A stretch of DNA of 64,000 nt, taken from the NCBI GenBank assembly GCA_963924555.1, contig OZ004581.1:8161338-8225337 (forward strand), written 5' to 3'. The stretch comes from Crambe crambe. Lineage: Eukaryota > Porifera > Demospongiae > Poecilosclerida > Crambeidae. The notes under the pieces are model-generated. The model ran no database searches, was not told the DNA's origin, and saw only the letters and a list, made by a program, of their open reading frames with translations. Numbering within the stretch: the first letter of the stretch is position 1; each line of letters opens with the position of its first letter. Position numbers and translations under genes: made by a program. Shown one piece after another: positions 1 through 12,329 of the stretch.

Positions 1-2158
1 GAATAACTTACCTCCTGAAGGAATGAAATTAAGCATCAAAATAAAACAGTGAAGGTAGGACAGGGTAAGAGAATAGACAGTATGTAATTAACAATGCAGA
101 GAGTGAATCTGTACAGAATAACTTACTTTCTGAAAGAATAAAATTAAGCATCAAAATACGACAGTGAAAATACGACAGGGTAAGAGAATAGACAGCATGT
201 TAGTAACAATGCAAAGAGTGAGTATGTTCAGAATAACTTACCGGCTGAAGGAGACCATCGAAATACGACAGTTAATGTATGACATGGTAAGAGGATAGAC
301 AGCATGTAAGTAACAATGCAGAGAGTGAGTCAGTTCAGAGTAACTTACCAACTGAAAGAATAAAATTAAGCATCAAAATACAACAGTGAAGGTATGACAG
401 GGTAAGAGAATAGACAGCATGTAAGTAACAATACAGATAGTGAGTCAATCCAGGATAACTTACCCACTGAAGGAATGAAATTAATCATCAAAATACGACA
501 GTCAAGGTACGACAGGGTAAGAGAATAGATAGCATGTAAGTAACAATGCAGAGAGTAAGTCAGTTCAAAATAACTTACTAACTGAAGGAATCATCAAAAT
601 ATGACAGTGAAGGTAAGACAGGGTAAGAGAATAGACATCATGTAAGTAACAATGCAGAGAGTCAGTCCGTTTAGAATAGCTTACCTCCTGAAGGAATGAA
701 ATTAAGCATTGAAATACGACAGTGAAGGTACAGCAGGGTAAGAGAATAGACAGCATGTAAGTAACAATGCAGATAGTGAGTCAATCCAGGATAACTTACC
801 CACTGAAGGAATGAAATTATTCATCAAAATACGACAATCAAGGTACGACAGGGTAAGAGAATAGATAGCATGTAAGTAACGATGCAGAGAGTGAGTCTGT
901 ACAGAATAACTTACTTTCTGAAGGAATAAAATTAAGCATCAAAATAGGACAGTGAAGGTACGACAGGGTAAGAGAATAGACAGCATATAAGTAACAATGC
1001 AGAGATTGAGTCAGTTCAAAAAAACTTACCGACTGAAGGAATCATAAAAATACAACAGTGAAGGTAAGACAGGGTAAGAGAATAGACAGCATGTAAGTAA
1101 CAATGCAGAGAGTGAATCTGTACAGAATAACTTACTTTCTGAAGGAATAAAATTAAAATACGACAGTGACAGGGTAAGAAAATAGACAGCAAGTCACAAT
1201 GCTGAGAGTGAGTACGTTCAGAATAACTTACCTCCTGAAGGAATGAAATTAAGCATCAAAATACGACAGTGAACGTACAACAGGGTACAATTATAGACAG
1301 CATGTAAGATTGAGTCAGTTCAAAAAAACTTACCAACTGAAGGAATCATAAAAATACAACAGTGAAGGTAAGACAGGGTAAGAGAATAGACAGCATGTAA
1401 GTAACAATGCAGAGAGTGAATCTGTACAGAATAACTTACTTTCTGAAGGAATAAAATACAGTGACAGGGTAAGAAAATAGACAGCAAGTCACAATGCTGA
1501 GCGTGAGTACGTTCAGAATAACTTACCTCCTGAAGGAATGAAATTAAACATCAGAATACGACAGTGATAGTATTACAGGGTAAGAGAATAGACAGCATGT
1601 AAGCAACAATGCATAGAGTGAGTCAGTTCAGAATAACTTACTTCCTGAATGAATAAAATTAAGCATCAACATAAGACAGTGAAGGTACGACAGAGTAAGA
1701 GAATAGACAGCAAGTAAGTAACAATTCAGAGAGTGAGTCAGTTCAGAATAACTTACCCGCTGAAGGAATAAAATTAAGCATCAGTGAAAGTATGACAGGG
1801 TAAGAGTATAGACAGCATGTGAGTAACAATGCAGAGAGTCAGTCAGTTCGAAATAACTTACCCGCTGAAGAGTTAAAATTATGCATCAAAATACGACAGT
1901 GAAAGTATGACAGGGTAAGAGAATAGTCAGCATGTAAGTAGCTAATAGTGCTGAAATTATTTGACTTACATCCTTAAGGATCTAATTGGTATGACAGGGT
2001 AAGATAATGAGAAGGGATAAAATAATATGTTGATAAAGTATAAGTAATGACTTACCAGGAGAAGGGGTAATAAGTTCCAACATCAAATTGAGTGTGTATG
2101 GTAACAAAAAACATGATGCCAAATATAATAATGTTAGTCTTGAATGACTCACCTCCTG
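1..2158 (-). repeat. Tandem array of about 115-bp units, each with a 3-nt candidate microexon (copy A, partial)
   Basis: Units repeat about every 115 bp, with shorter variants near 1100-1540. Each holds, on the minus strand, an acceptor (CTTCAG, or CATTCAG and CTTAAG variants), a variable triplet and GTAAGT. The array continues beyond base 1. The unit at about 2053 has a donor but no AG just upstream, exactly like the unit at about 46725 in the other array, so this defect predates the duplication. Triplets from left to right in transcript sense: GAG, AAA, CCG, TTG, TGG, TTA, GAG, TGG, AAA, TCG, AAA, GAG, TTG, AAA, GAG, GAA, CGG, CGG, GAT, (odd unit), GAG. Confidence 0.9.
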
Positions 2159-3350
2159 AAAGAAAATATTGATACACATACTAACTAGGGCAATGTTCAA
2201 CATTCAGTTGGCAGCGAGCGAGCAAGCAAGTATTCTTTAGTGCTACAACTCTTTAGAATATTTTGCTGTTTAGTTTAGACAGTGAGCAAGTGAGCATGAT
2301 AGGCTCCAGTGCTTGATATTGCGTCAGAGACAAGAGTCATGTAAGTGGTGGTTCCAACCAGAAAGCTCCACTGCATCAAAAGCTGTAAATACTTACCACA
2401 AGCACTTAGATAAGCCAAGCGCCTACAATTCACTTTGATACATTATTAATTTTGACAGAGAGTGAGCAAGCAAGTTAGTGCTATAACTCTTTAGAAAATT
2501 TATGTAACAAAGTACCAGGCTAGAGCCTCTACAACTACTACTACACATGTAGCAATGTGCAGCATTTGACAGTGAGCAAGTGAGTAGCTGATAGGCTCCA
2601 GTGCTTGCTGTCAGAGACAAGAGTATGTAAGTTGTGGTTCCAACCGGGTAGCTCCATATATAGAAAGCTGTAAATACTTACCACAAGCACTTAGATTACA
2701 ATCCACTTAGATAAGTCTAGCGCCTCTATGATAAAGGCTGTAGAAAATAATCTAGCTTGATTAATTGGAGCATGTGCATTATGCACGTGCACAGCGCTAC
2801 TATTTCTGGACACATAGGTACATACGCATACGCCTGGGGCATTTTGGAGTGTAGACCTAAATATTTTATAAAATTTCAATGAGTCATGACCTGAGAGTCA
2901 GCTCGCTCGCTGCAACTAAAGGTCATGATCATACCACTTTCTAATCAATAGACATTCCAAACACAATCTTGAAACATCCTTCCTTTATTTGGTAAAGGGT
3001 TGACAAGTGAGAATTGGCCCCACCCACCCATGGGCCACATATGCACACTGAGGAATGAGCTTCCAAGTCATTACCAGTGGTGGGTTGCATTGGTACACCC
3101 ACAACTAAATGAGCTGGTGTCACACCCTAGCCCCTAGCCCCTGCCCCTAGCCCCTAGTCCCTAGTCCCTAGTCCCTAGCCCTTAGCTCCTAGTCCCTAGC
3201 CCCTAGTCCCTAGTCCCTAGCCCCTAGCCTCTAGTCCCTAGCCCCTAGCTACTTTTTTCATGTGAATGCACTTACAAAATATGGTTCAGCTCTGCTAGAA
3301 GTAGCCTTCTTCTCGGTCTTTTCATTCCTTTCTTTTTTTTTATTACTCAT
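1..3350 (-). CDS. 5' part of a second microexon-array gene (paralogue of the gene at 24056-47247), cut by the window edge
   Basis: The first coding exon is 3276-3350: ATG at 3350-3348, 25 codons beginning MSNKKKERNE and ending SSRAEPYF, then a GTAAGT donor. It ends in phase 0. It is clearly paralogous to the exon at 47173-47247; both share KKATSSRAEPYF. Downstream on the minus strand, about 20 candidate 3-nt microexons run from 2153-2155 (GAG) to 12-14 (GAG), each between a CTTCAG-type acceptor and a GTAAGT-type donor. Codons read include AAA, CCG, TTG, TGG, TTA, TCG, GAA, CGG and GAT; none is a stop. The Roc-COR part expected after the array would lie left of base 1 and is not seen. A promoter-like stretch at about 3400-3475 resembles 12597-12682 and 47630-47725. 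The exon is well supported by conservation; use of the microexons is inferred. Confidence 0.6.
3123..3252. repeat. Degenerate CCCTAG(C/T) short tandem repeat
   Basis: About 18 units of CCCTAGC or CCCTAGT in tandem lie just 3' of the first-exon donor of the left array gene. A shorter version of the same repeat (about 3 units) stands at 47120-47145 beside the paralogous exon. It resembles a telomere repeat at first sight, but the period is mostly seven and the unit is not CCCTAA. Confidence 0.85.
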
Positions 3351-3548
3351 GATGTGATCCAGTAAATATTTCTTACCTGACAAAAAATTGCACAAGTGCA
3401 AACACCTGTGAGATAAATAAAGAGAAGTGGGATGGATCAGTGTGCTTTCAATATAGAACCTCATTTATTTACTCTTAGAAAATAGCTAGGCAGAATTGAA
3501 CAATCTGATTGGTCACTTGCATGGCACTATATCCAGTAGTGACTCAGA

Positions 3549-3645
3549 GGAGGGCACTACATATAGATGCCCTGCCTCTCAGGGAATAGGGCATCTATAT
3601 ATATATAGCTATATATATATTGCCCTGCCTCTCAGGGCATAGCGT
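3549..3645. repeat. Hairpin with duplicated GCCCTGCCTCTCAGGG
   Basis: Two copies of GCCCTGCCTCTCAGGG flank an AT-rich core of TA repeats. GATGCCCTG and CAGGG..GGGCATC pair as inverted repeats, so the block can fold back. Probably a small non-autonomous element or its remnant. Confidence 0.55.
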
Positions 3646-4415
3646 TGTCATAGTAATTCAATATTATTTTGGCCTTTGGTGTTTATATCAAGATGATTGT
3701 GGTAATAGTAAACTAATAAAGATGAACAAGAGTTGGAGTTTGAAGATAATGTTTCTGGTAAGCTCTTCAGTATGTATGTATAGTTGCTCGGTAAGTTACT
3801 GAGCATTCCTATGGATTTTATCTCATCCCCATTTTCTTTGTCTCGGTAAGAGGTAAGAGGTCCATGCCTCCCACAAGCCAACACAGTAGCTACTTAGTAT
3901 CCTGCTTGGTCTTTGATGGAATGCCAGAGGTTCTTGCAAGCTCCACCTCGTCATCACTTTTAATTTGAGCAAATTGTCTAGACTTGGTGGAGGAACTGGA
4001 TGGCTCATTCTTAACTGGAAAATGAATGGAGCTGATAATTGAGCTGGTACTGGGTTGTAGAAGGGTGGAACTGGCCAAAGAAGATGAATGAAAAATGTGG
4101 GCAGGGCTGAGTTCAGGGGTGGAACTGGATCGAGTCTAGCTGTTGGCTGAGTTCCAAGAATAAGCTGGTATATTCTTGTTCAACACCACTAACTTCCTCC
4201 TCCTCCATTGTAGTGGCACTATTTTTTGGTTCAACTGCTACGTCTTTACATATGCCCCAAGCACTGCACCAGGGTTCGCCGAGGCAGGCAGGGTTGCCGC
4301 AGAAGAGGGAGGGGAGGGGCTATTGCCATAATATCTCTCTCTTCTTTGTCATAGAAGTGCAGCATTGCCTGAAATTTTTTTTTGAAAAGGTTGCTATGCT
4401 ATTTCTAAATTTAAA

Positions 4416-4582
4416 TAGTTAGACACCTCAACCAACGGGATCTACAGTCTATAGAAACCCTCAGGCCCTTGGTAGCGCCCTCGCTGCACTCTGGTCACTA
4501 CAGCCCAAGGGCCTCGGGTTTCTACAGACCGTAGATCCCTTTACAGACCGTAGATCCCTTGGTCTCGGTGTCTAACTATTAT
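4416..4582. mobile_element. Small MITE-like inverted-repeat element
   Basis: The ends AATAGTTAGACACC (left) and GGTGTCTAACTATT (right) are inverted copies. Inside, the segments 4439-4475 and 4512-4546 (GGGATCTAC... and ...GTAGATCCC) form a second inverted pair. I could not settle a target-site duplication, so the family is left open. Confidence 0.6.
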
Positions 4583-5145
4583 ATAGATTGAAAGAAATCT
4601 AAACTCTCTCACAGTATTGGAATCTCTACAACTGATCATGTAACCAAGGGTCCAAAGTGATTTATCATGGCATGGAGACAAAGGATGGAGAAATATTGGC
4701 CTATTAATAATGAAGCTGAAGATTTTTAGAATTTCTTTTTGAGCTTCGAGCTATAAAATTACAGTTTGGGAATGCAATGGAGGAAGATACTTATGTACTA
4801 GCTAGAAGCTAGCTAACTATCAGGTAGCCCATGAGGTATTAGCTGGATTGTAGCTACTATAACAAGACTGATCAATTTAATGTAGCTGTATCACATTTTC
4901 AGATTGTGCTGAAAAATGTCAGCAGTTTACTTCAAGAATATCAGCAATAGCTACATAGAAGATTCACCAGCAGGTAGGTACGTTACACATAGCTTTCCAA
5001 CTCTATGTACTTCATTAATTATTTTGCAGCCATGAGAAGAGCTGGTAGCAGCACATCTACTAAGGCCACAGGAAACATTCCTATGGCATGAAACGTCTAT
5101 CACCTATAGCTAGCTATGTAGCACGCATGTTTAGCTTTAATTAGA

Positions 5146-5490
5146 GCAGGGGTGGATTCAGAGAAGGTTCGACATAGTTCGTCCGAACCCCCCTTTTTTA
5201 GGGCAATACTATCGACTGTAAGATCTGAAGAACGCCGACGGCTAGCCTCTCTCAGACTCTGCCTGCTTAGCATAGTATATGAGTCCCAGGGGCGGATTCA
5301 AAGAAGGTTTGACATAGTTCGTCCGAATCCCCCCTTTTTAGGGCAATACTCTATATTTTATCGACTGTAAGATCTGAAGAATGCTGACGGCTAGCCTCTC
5401 AGACTCTGCCTGCTTAGCATAGTATAAGACCAGGGGCGGATTCAGAGAAGGTTCGACATAGTTCGTCTGAACCCCCCCCCCCCCCCCCCC
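5146..5490. repeat. Three tandem copies of a unit of about 140 bp
   Basis: Copies begin near 5146, 5287 and 5431 with CAGGGG(T/C)GGATTCA and share GTTCGACATAGTTCGTC and the GACTGTAAGATCTGAAGAA block. The third copy stops in a run of C. No coding role is apparent. Confidence 0.8.
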
Positions 5491-6633
5491 ATTAGAAACT
5501 GAGATGAGTTATTACTTAGCCATGATCTATAAATAAGTCGTAGCTCAGCTCAGGTTGAGGCATTTAGATAACATGATACAGGCCTGTAGCAAGCAGAATT
5601 GAAGTGGTAGGGCCATTAGGTGCAGGAAGCTATTTTTGACTGAGGGGGCACTCGCATCATTGTACAGTGCGCATTTCATGATCATTCAAATATATGTACA
5701 AACAACATTATGGAAGATTAGTTATTATTGATCACACCAAAAAAATCTTTTTCATACTGAATTCATTAGCTATGGTTAAGGTCTAAAAAGTTTTTTTCTT
5801 TCTTTATGGACATGCAAGAGCATGTTGAAATCCAGCCAGTTAAAGAGCCATTATTAAACTGAACACAGTCAGGCACAATAAGCATGCACTTTCATGTAAA
5901 TAGCTAGGTTGGCAATTTACAGTCTTGCTAATTTAGCAATTTACTGCCTGTGCTTGCTATATTAAGGAGTGCCCCCAAGGCCCCCCCCCCCCCAGCTCAA
6001 AATCTGGGGGGCCAGTGCCCCCTGGCCCCCCTGCTTCCAGCACCTATTGGTGCACGTGTGGAACCATGAAGATTCAGCGTGCAAAGCGCGCCATCTAGGG
6101 GGATCTGAGAGCATGCTCCCCCAGAAAATTTTTGGACCTCTTAGATTCAATTTGGCACACTCTAGGACCAAGACTTTAGATATGGTTTAAGTTACCCTTT
6201 GAATAAATTATTTTGTGATAATATAACAATTATCAGCTAAACAACAATGCTTCAATTAATTTTCCAAATAGCCGTAGTCTGTGCTCTGAGTCACCCACAA
6301 ATTCATTAGCCACATCAATTTCATTCAATAAATCAGTGCAATCTTTATGCACATGCAAAATAATAAATCCAGACACAGGGCTGAGTCCACATGCTAACAC
6401 AGGGCTGGATATCCAGGAGTGGGGTTGAGGGGGTTACCTAAGCCTTTAGATAAAATGATACATTATAATGCAATATGACCATGCCTATTAATTTTGCTTA
6501 GCCGTATCTATTTTTCTTGTGTTTCTGCTCTAAAGTAGTATAATTATATATGTTACTACAGCCATCATCATCTAAGGCTATGGTCAAGAAGGAAACGCTC
6601 TACATATGTATACATGACACATCCATTTTGGCT

Positions 6634-6845
6634 TACACTTTCAAGGTCACACATTAGATAACTCAGTGCATACTAACTGAGACTTCCTTAACAATCACAC
6701 CTGTGACCTTGCATGTGTCACTTTAAAGATATCTTTTGGAGCACTTTGGGCTTTCATTTTCAAGGTCACACATTAGATAACTCAGTGCATACTAACTGTG
6801 ATTTCCTTCATGAACACCTGTAACCTTGCATGTGTCACTTCAGAA
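6634..6845. repeat. Two tandem copies of a unit of about 120 bp
   Basis: Both copies hold TTCAAGGTCACACATTAG, CTCAGTGCATACTAACTG and CACCTGT(G/A)ACCTTGCATG in the same order, with few differences. Each also contains an inverted pair AAGGTCAC / GTGACCTT. Confidence 0.8.
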
Positions 6846-8777
6846 TTTGAGTGTAATAGCTAGCTAGCAATTTTTGAGATGGTTCACACCTTTGCCTATA
6901 CTCATGCTGTCATATAATGCACACAAATATGTGCTATATAGGGAAATTATGAAGCAAAATGCTAAAAGTGGCAGCCTGCAAGTGAAGCCAACATGGAGCC
7001 TCCAGATAACTTGCTCTTTCTTGCACCCTTCCCCATGGCCCAGTGTGTGTGCTCCTAGTCCTGCAACCCCACCTATCTAAAATCCTGGATTCGGCATAAT
7101 TATAAGTTACTGTAATGCTCAAAAAGTGGTAGGGCCATTGCCCTACCAGCCCTACTGCTTACTACGAGCCTGTGATATCTAACCACCATTGTTTTGATGG
7201 TAGACGGGATTGAATCTTCAGGCTGCACTTACAGCTATCCTAATGATAAATTCTCCCTTAGAAGAGCTGAATCTACTTTTGGTATGCCTAAAAAGAAATT
7301 GGAAGCTGAGTGGGAAAAGATGGAACGACAACTTGAACAAGGACAGAGCCGGTAAAGGATGTGGTCAGGGATGACGAGGAAAAGCTATGAATCGTGTTGC
7401 TTTATACAGAATCCATGTCTTCAAGTGACTCCAGCGATGCCGAGAGTAATGAAAGTTATCAATGCATCATTTGTGGGAATTCAGGTGGCAGATGGATTGT
7501 GATGCCTGTGATCGATAGTTTGACATAGGTTGATGTTTAATATAGGATATTGACTGGTATTGTGTGGATTGCAAGGACTATGGATATCCTTTCTGAGTAT
7601 TGACATTACATTGACTATATCAATAGTCAATACAGGGTTCTATCTAAGATTTTTTAATAGGGGGAAGAATATCTGCACGCTTACACGTGGGAAAATTTTT
7701 GCCTTGGCCACGCCCATTTTTGCCTAACCACAACCTTTTTGGATATCAAACTTGTAAAAAATTACAAAGAATGACTTTTAGCTAGCAGCTGCAATTGTTG
7801 ACATGAGGAGATTAAGATTACACTCCTAACCCCCCAATAGATAAACCCTGCAATAATATTGTTAGTTCAATAAAATTAATGGTGTTGGTGTACAATATTT
7901 AGCACTCAAACTGTGTGTACAAAAATTAGTTCCAATGTCAGATAATTGGTCCAAATATTGTAGTTTAGGCCAAACCAATTAAGTTTCCTGTTTCTCATCA
8001 AAAAAAAATACGAAAAATCAATGAAACAAAAACAACCACTTCCAGTAAAATGCATAGAGCTGTGTAGCTAGCTAGCTAGCTAGCTACATTATCTGCATTA
8101 GCTACTACCTAACTTATGTAGTCTACATTTTAATGGTCTGCATAGTGTATGTGCGTGCGTGTGTGTGTGTGTGTATCACTATGAATAAAGAGTGGCCATA
8201 GAACATTAGGATTTAACAATCAGCATTGTTGCTAGTCTGGCATAGCTACACCCCCAAGCGCGCTTCGCGCTCAGGGTGTGGCTGGCTATGCCAGACTACA
8301 TTGTCGCTGGCCATGTGCACATGGCTTTCACTTTATTGTATTAATTTTCCACCTCTAAGCTATAGCTACACTCTGAAAGTGTTTACTGCATATCTTTTGA
8401 ATGCTCTCTCTAAACACTACAGTAGAAGGCATACCTTTACTGTTTACTGCTTATAATTGATATAGAGTATACACTCTTATTTTTGCAGTGCATCAAAGGA
8501 CAAACACTTTAGAAAGTGGCTGGCCATTTTGCACCAAGGACCAGCAGTTATTTTAACTCTGGGCACAGCAAAGAAAGAAAGTTTGTTTGTGTTTTTAATT
8601 TTTACAAATCAATGAGGGAGCTGATGAGAAACAGTAAATTTAATTGGTTTGGCCTTATCTAGAAAAGGATGGGTTTAAATAAATGGAGTCAAAAATTCTG
8701 TCTCCATACCACTCCGTAAACCTTAAGTGTCCAAAATATGGCCCCTTTACATTTGGCTACATCAGACTAGCACTCAC

Positions 8778-8836
8778 AAAATATGGTCCAGCCCTACTAG
8801 AAGTATAACCGTCTTCTTTCTCTTTCTTCTTACCTG
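8778..8836 (-). pseudogene. Relic of a third array-gene first exon
   Basis: On the minus strand the frame reads KKKEKEDGYTSSRAGPYF and then a GTGAGTGC donor. This matches the end of the first exons at 3276-3350 and 47173-47247 (KKATSSRAEPYF, then donor). No in-frame ATG is present: a TAA lies a few codons upstream. No microexon array follows. I read it as a decayed duplicate first exon. Confidence 0.6.
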
Positions 8837-8979
8837 AGATTTACATGGGTCTTACTCTAGTTTTTATGTGCAGACTGCGCAGGCGCATGATGCAATAACA
8901 CGCGTACACAACGAATCGCCAATGCACCGGAAGTCCATTGCCGTAATACAATGTTAATTTTCGGAGAATACAAACAGTA

Positions 8980-9536
8980 AGGTAGGCGGGGGTAACTCCG
9001 GACGAACTTTCAATTGGGAAGGATAACTTTGGAATGGAAGCAGCTATGATCGAGCAGTAAAGTTCAAAAAGAAGCTGAACTACTTACTCTTGTCATAGAT
9101 ATACTAGACTACGTACACGTAGTCTAGTATATCTATGGTCTTGTGAAGTTAGCTATCAGGAAAAATTCGGTTTGGGGTAACTCCGGACACTACTGGTAGA
9201 AATCTCTGAGCTAGCAACCCAACATGAAAAATTTTAGAGAGAGATGACCTTGGTTTATCTGATACACATGCACTTTTTTCCTGCGCTCTCTTGATGTTCA
9301 ACCAGGCCTGTTTGAAATGCACAAGATCGTGACGTAAAGTTTCAGTTCGACGATTATAGATTTCGGGGCACGATGCAGTCCAGAACAGTGGAAGAAGAGT
9401 TTAGCTAAGCATGCATTTAAACAAGTAGCAGTTATAGTTACTGCAGGTACAAAGACTGCCTCTCAATCTTTGTAGTTTCTGAAAAAAAGTCGAAAGTCCG
9501 AAGTTACCCCATGTCCGGAGATACCCCCGCCTACCT
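8980..9536. mobile_element. MITE with AGGTAGGCGGGGGTA termini and TA target duplication
   Basis: The left end AGGTAGGCGGGGGTAACTCC and the right end (reverse complement) AGGTAGGCGGGGGTATCTCC are inverted copies, flanked by TA at 8978-8979 and 9537-9538. A second inverted pair GGGGTAACTCCGGAC / GTCCGAAGTTACCCC sits further in. The length of 557 bp with no coding frame points to a non-autonomous element. The TA duplication fits the Tc1/mariner group, but a transposase would be needed to say so. Confidence 0.75.
9094..9137. repeat. Perfect palindrome, 21-bp arms with a 2-bp loop
   Basis: CATAGATATACTAGACTACG... on the left is exactly complementary to the right arm ending ...CTAGTATATCTATG; only AC (9115-9116) separates them. 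It lies inside the MITE at 8980-9536. A related but shorter hairpin (CATAGATACTAAAT arms) occurs inside the fold-back element at 57890-58608. Confidence 0.9.
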
Positions 9537-9539
9537 TAT

Positions 9540-12329
9540 CCGGAAAATTACTGCAAACTCAGCATAAATTACCATAAAGAATGGCAGCTGTTTTGGTAAA
9601 CGTGCATCGAAAGATATTCAAGCACATGCAGTCGTTACGCCAGCGGAACCGGAAGTCATAGGGCCCCATACAATTTTATTTGCACCGGAAGTTCTTCATT
9701 TGGAATATTTTCCTGTTTAGTTAACTTATAATTCCTGCTTAGTATAACTCTTACACTTTATACGTGTAGTAAGTAAAACACTTCACACAAACAGATCACA
9801 CATAGACCTATCTAACTATGTGAAAAAGTTGTTACTTCCAGATACACGAAGTCACGATCACTTGGAAACAAGTGCCTTGACGGTAGAGGTGCAACTGGAT
9901 TTTCTGTAAGTGGCCACGACTTAAATTCTGCACCATCTTTGAGACCATGAACTGAAGTTACACTCATGCAAAATACATTTTGTTCCCAACGGTAGAAAGC
10001 GCGCTACACACGCTACAATTTCAGCTGTTATCAATCAAGGCAGCCGGTTGCGGTAGACTAGACATGCGTCTCTACCTTTTTTGTATGAACATCCATACCT
10101 GACCACACAGTCTAATCGCCAGTGCACGTAATTAATTACCACGTATTAGCGATGACGTCATAAATTGTAGTCTAAAAACAGAAACTGTGCGGGTGTTTTG
10201 TATGGACTGTAACTGCCTCTTAGAAGCCGAAGAAGCAATATGGAGAGCACTTTCGGCTAAAGATGAAACCTAGGTAAGTATTACTGCACAGTAAACATTG
10301 TTGCAAGCTATAAACAGGCAGAAAATTCAGCTATATGTTGCCTCTGTTGCTTGGCTAGGTTCATCACGTCATAGTGTTTCTTGCTAGAATTTTCGTTCCT
10401 AGCAGTGGACACTTCAGATTCTAGCTGGATCCTGTGCTGTAATGCTTGTATAATATACAGTAGCAATTTTGTGGATGTAAGTATTGTAAAATGCAAATGT
10501 CACACCCATTCATCCTGTCTTTCATTTAGTTCATGTTCTTCATCACTCTCTATATTATCTCCTATCAATTCTTCATTCTGTTTCTGAAGTCCATCAATGT
10601 TTACAGCTCCATCACTGCTTCAGGATGATTGAGACTGTTGTCATGGTAGCTATTTAAACAGTTGACACACTTGCATCCTGGTCCACATTTGTATGCATGT
10701 CAATTTTTAGCCACACCCATTGAAAATAAAATCCAACCTCTCCTGAACTCTTGCCATGTTTTCAGGAACGTCTAAGACACTTTGGACTTTTCCATCCAAC
10801 CATTTCCAGCTATACAGGTAAATGTATGTGTGTCAATGAGCTAGAAATCGAATCTTAATTACATTTCTCAAACAGCTAACTTACCAATGTCATTGGAAGT
10901 TGCATGATGCCACATCTCTAATATCACAGGGAGCGATTCCAGTGGAGCTTTAGAGCTTCGGTAGAGGGCATGGTCATGTCTGCTCGCTCCCACACTGTTC
11001 TCCTGATAGTACAAGTCATGGAGAGACTCTGATTTCATTGAATAAAAGAGGGTGACTGGTGAAGATTGCTGAAATCATGATGAATGTACTCTAAAATATC
11101 CACAGCCAACAAGTCGGAGGGAAGGGGAGGCAGGATCTGCTGTCACTTGTCCTAGTGAACCACACAGTGTTTCATTATTGATGAAGGAGAAAAATGATAG
11201 AATGTAGAGAGAAAACTGGTATTCCCGATCCCATGAAAAAGGAGTACAAACATAAAGTGTGGTAGTAGCTCTTCTGGGATAGAGTTCAAAGAGAGATAAG
11301 GGCATTCTGATTCAGGAACCTATAGCATCTTTAGTGTAACTCTTGCTCAATTGGATGAAAATCTTACTCCCAGGAAACATAATAGTATCAAACGTATGTG
11401 ATACACATCTCATTCTGTACCTATCAAGAGAGAATATCAACTTTATCTGGGGTTGGCCTGGGGTATTAAAAGATTGGTGGTGCTGTATGTCAGTTTTTTA
11501 CAGTTCTGAGTACAACAAATTGTTTCTGTTCGTAGCTACCTGCTTGGTTGGGCAGCCATCAAGGATGGAAATTTTTAATGTTAGCTAAGGGTTTTCCTTC
11601 CGATTTGTTTCATGGAAGCCTGGCAGAGGTATCCGTGTCTGAAAGTGTCCCATGATGATTAATAGTCAATCGATATTTTTAAGTGTGTATCTGAATGATC
11701 ACTGCTTACAGAGTGACATGGTCCATGGGCAAGGGTTGTCATAGTGTGTGTATAGCTATAGTAAAAGATTTGGATGGACTACTGCTAGCTAATAGCTAAT
11801 ACCAACACACCATTCTTATTCAGTAGGCCATTACTAATTGTTGTATATTCAATGAACAGTATAGCTTCAAGCTATGAGTAGCATTCAAAGGCTCTATAAA
11901 GCAAAGGCTGTATTACAGACATGCACTAATGGACAGTTAATTTTATTACACATAACATGCCACTTATAATAGGAGGAGCTCTACATACCTTCGAAGTAGT
12001 GGCAGGAAGTGTGAAATACAAATGTCACAGCCCACAACACGATTGATTATCACAACATCAAAGACCATAGCAGCTGCTTCGCGAGTGCAGCTGCATTTGC
12101 TATTAAAATTATAGTGGAGTTAGTACCGTGCAAGGTGCAGCTACAGGCAGCTTTATGCCTTCTGTAAAGGGAAAATCTCGGCACTACAACTAAAAGAAGT
12201 GAATTTGACCACAAATACTCTCTCCGGATACTTCCGTAAACTGGTGAATGATAAAAGTGCGTGTCTGTGCAATTAAAGTTGTATTAGTCCTATGGGCCTC
12301 GCTGGCGATTAGACTGATCTACGGGTTAG
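9540..12329. other. Stretch without a supported gene
   Basis: No long frame, no recognisable family and no consistent exon chain was found. A more GC-rich part (about 9560-10250) could be promoter-like, but nothing decisive is visible. Confidence 0.5.

Larger units (their letters stand above)
3351..8770. other. Intergenic stretch without a supported gene
   Basis: The open frames here are short and lack splice or family support. The stretch holds a hairpin with two copies of GCCCTGCCTCTCAGGG (3576-3640), a small MITE-like inverted repeat (about 4416-4582), three tandem copies around 5146-5490, a poly-C tract (about 5468-5490) and two tandem copies around 6634-6845. Confidence 0.6.

Noticed and set aside
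3123-3252. Interstitial telomere repeat
   Set aside because: The unit is CCCTAG plus C or T, mostly 7 bp, not the CCCTAA hexamer expected for animal telomeres.
5962-6190. Frames of about 70 residues on both strands around 5962-6190
   Set aside because: No splice context or family likeness; the frames run through a C-rich run and appear to be chance.
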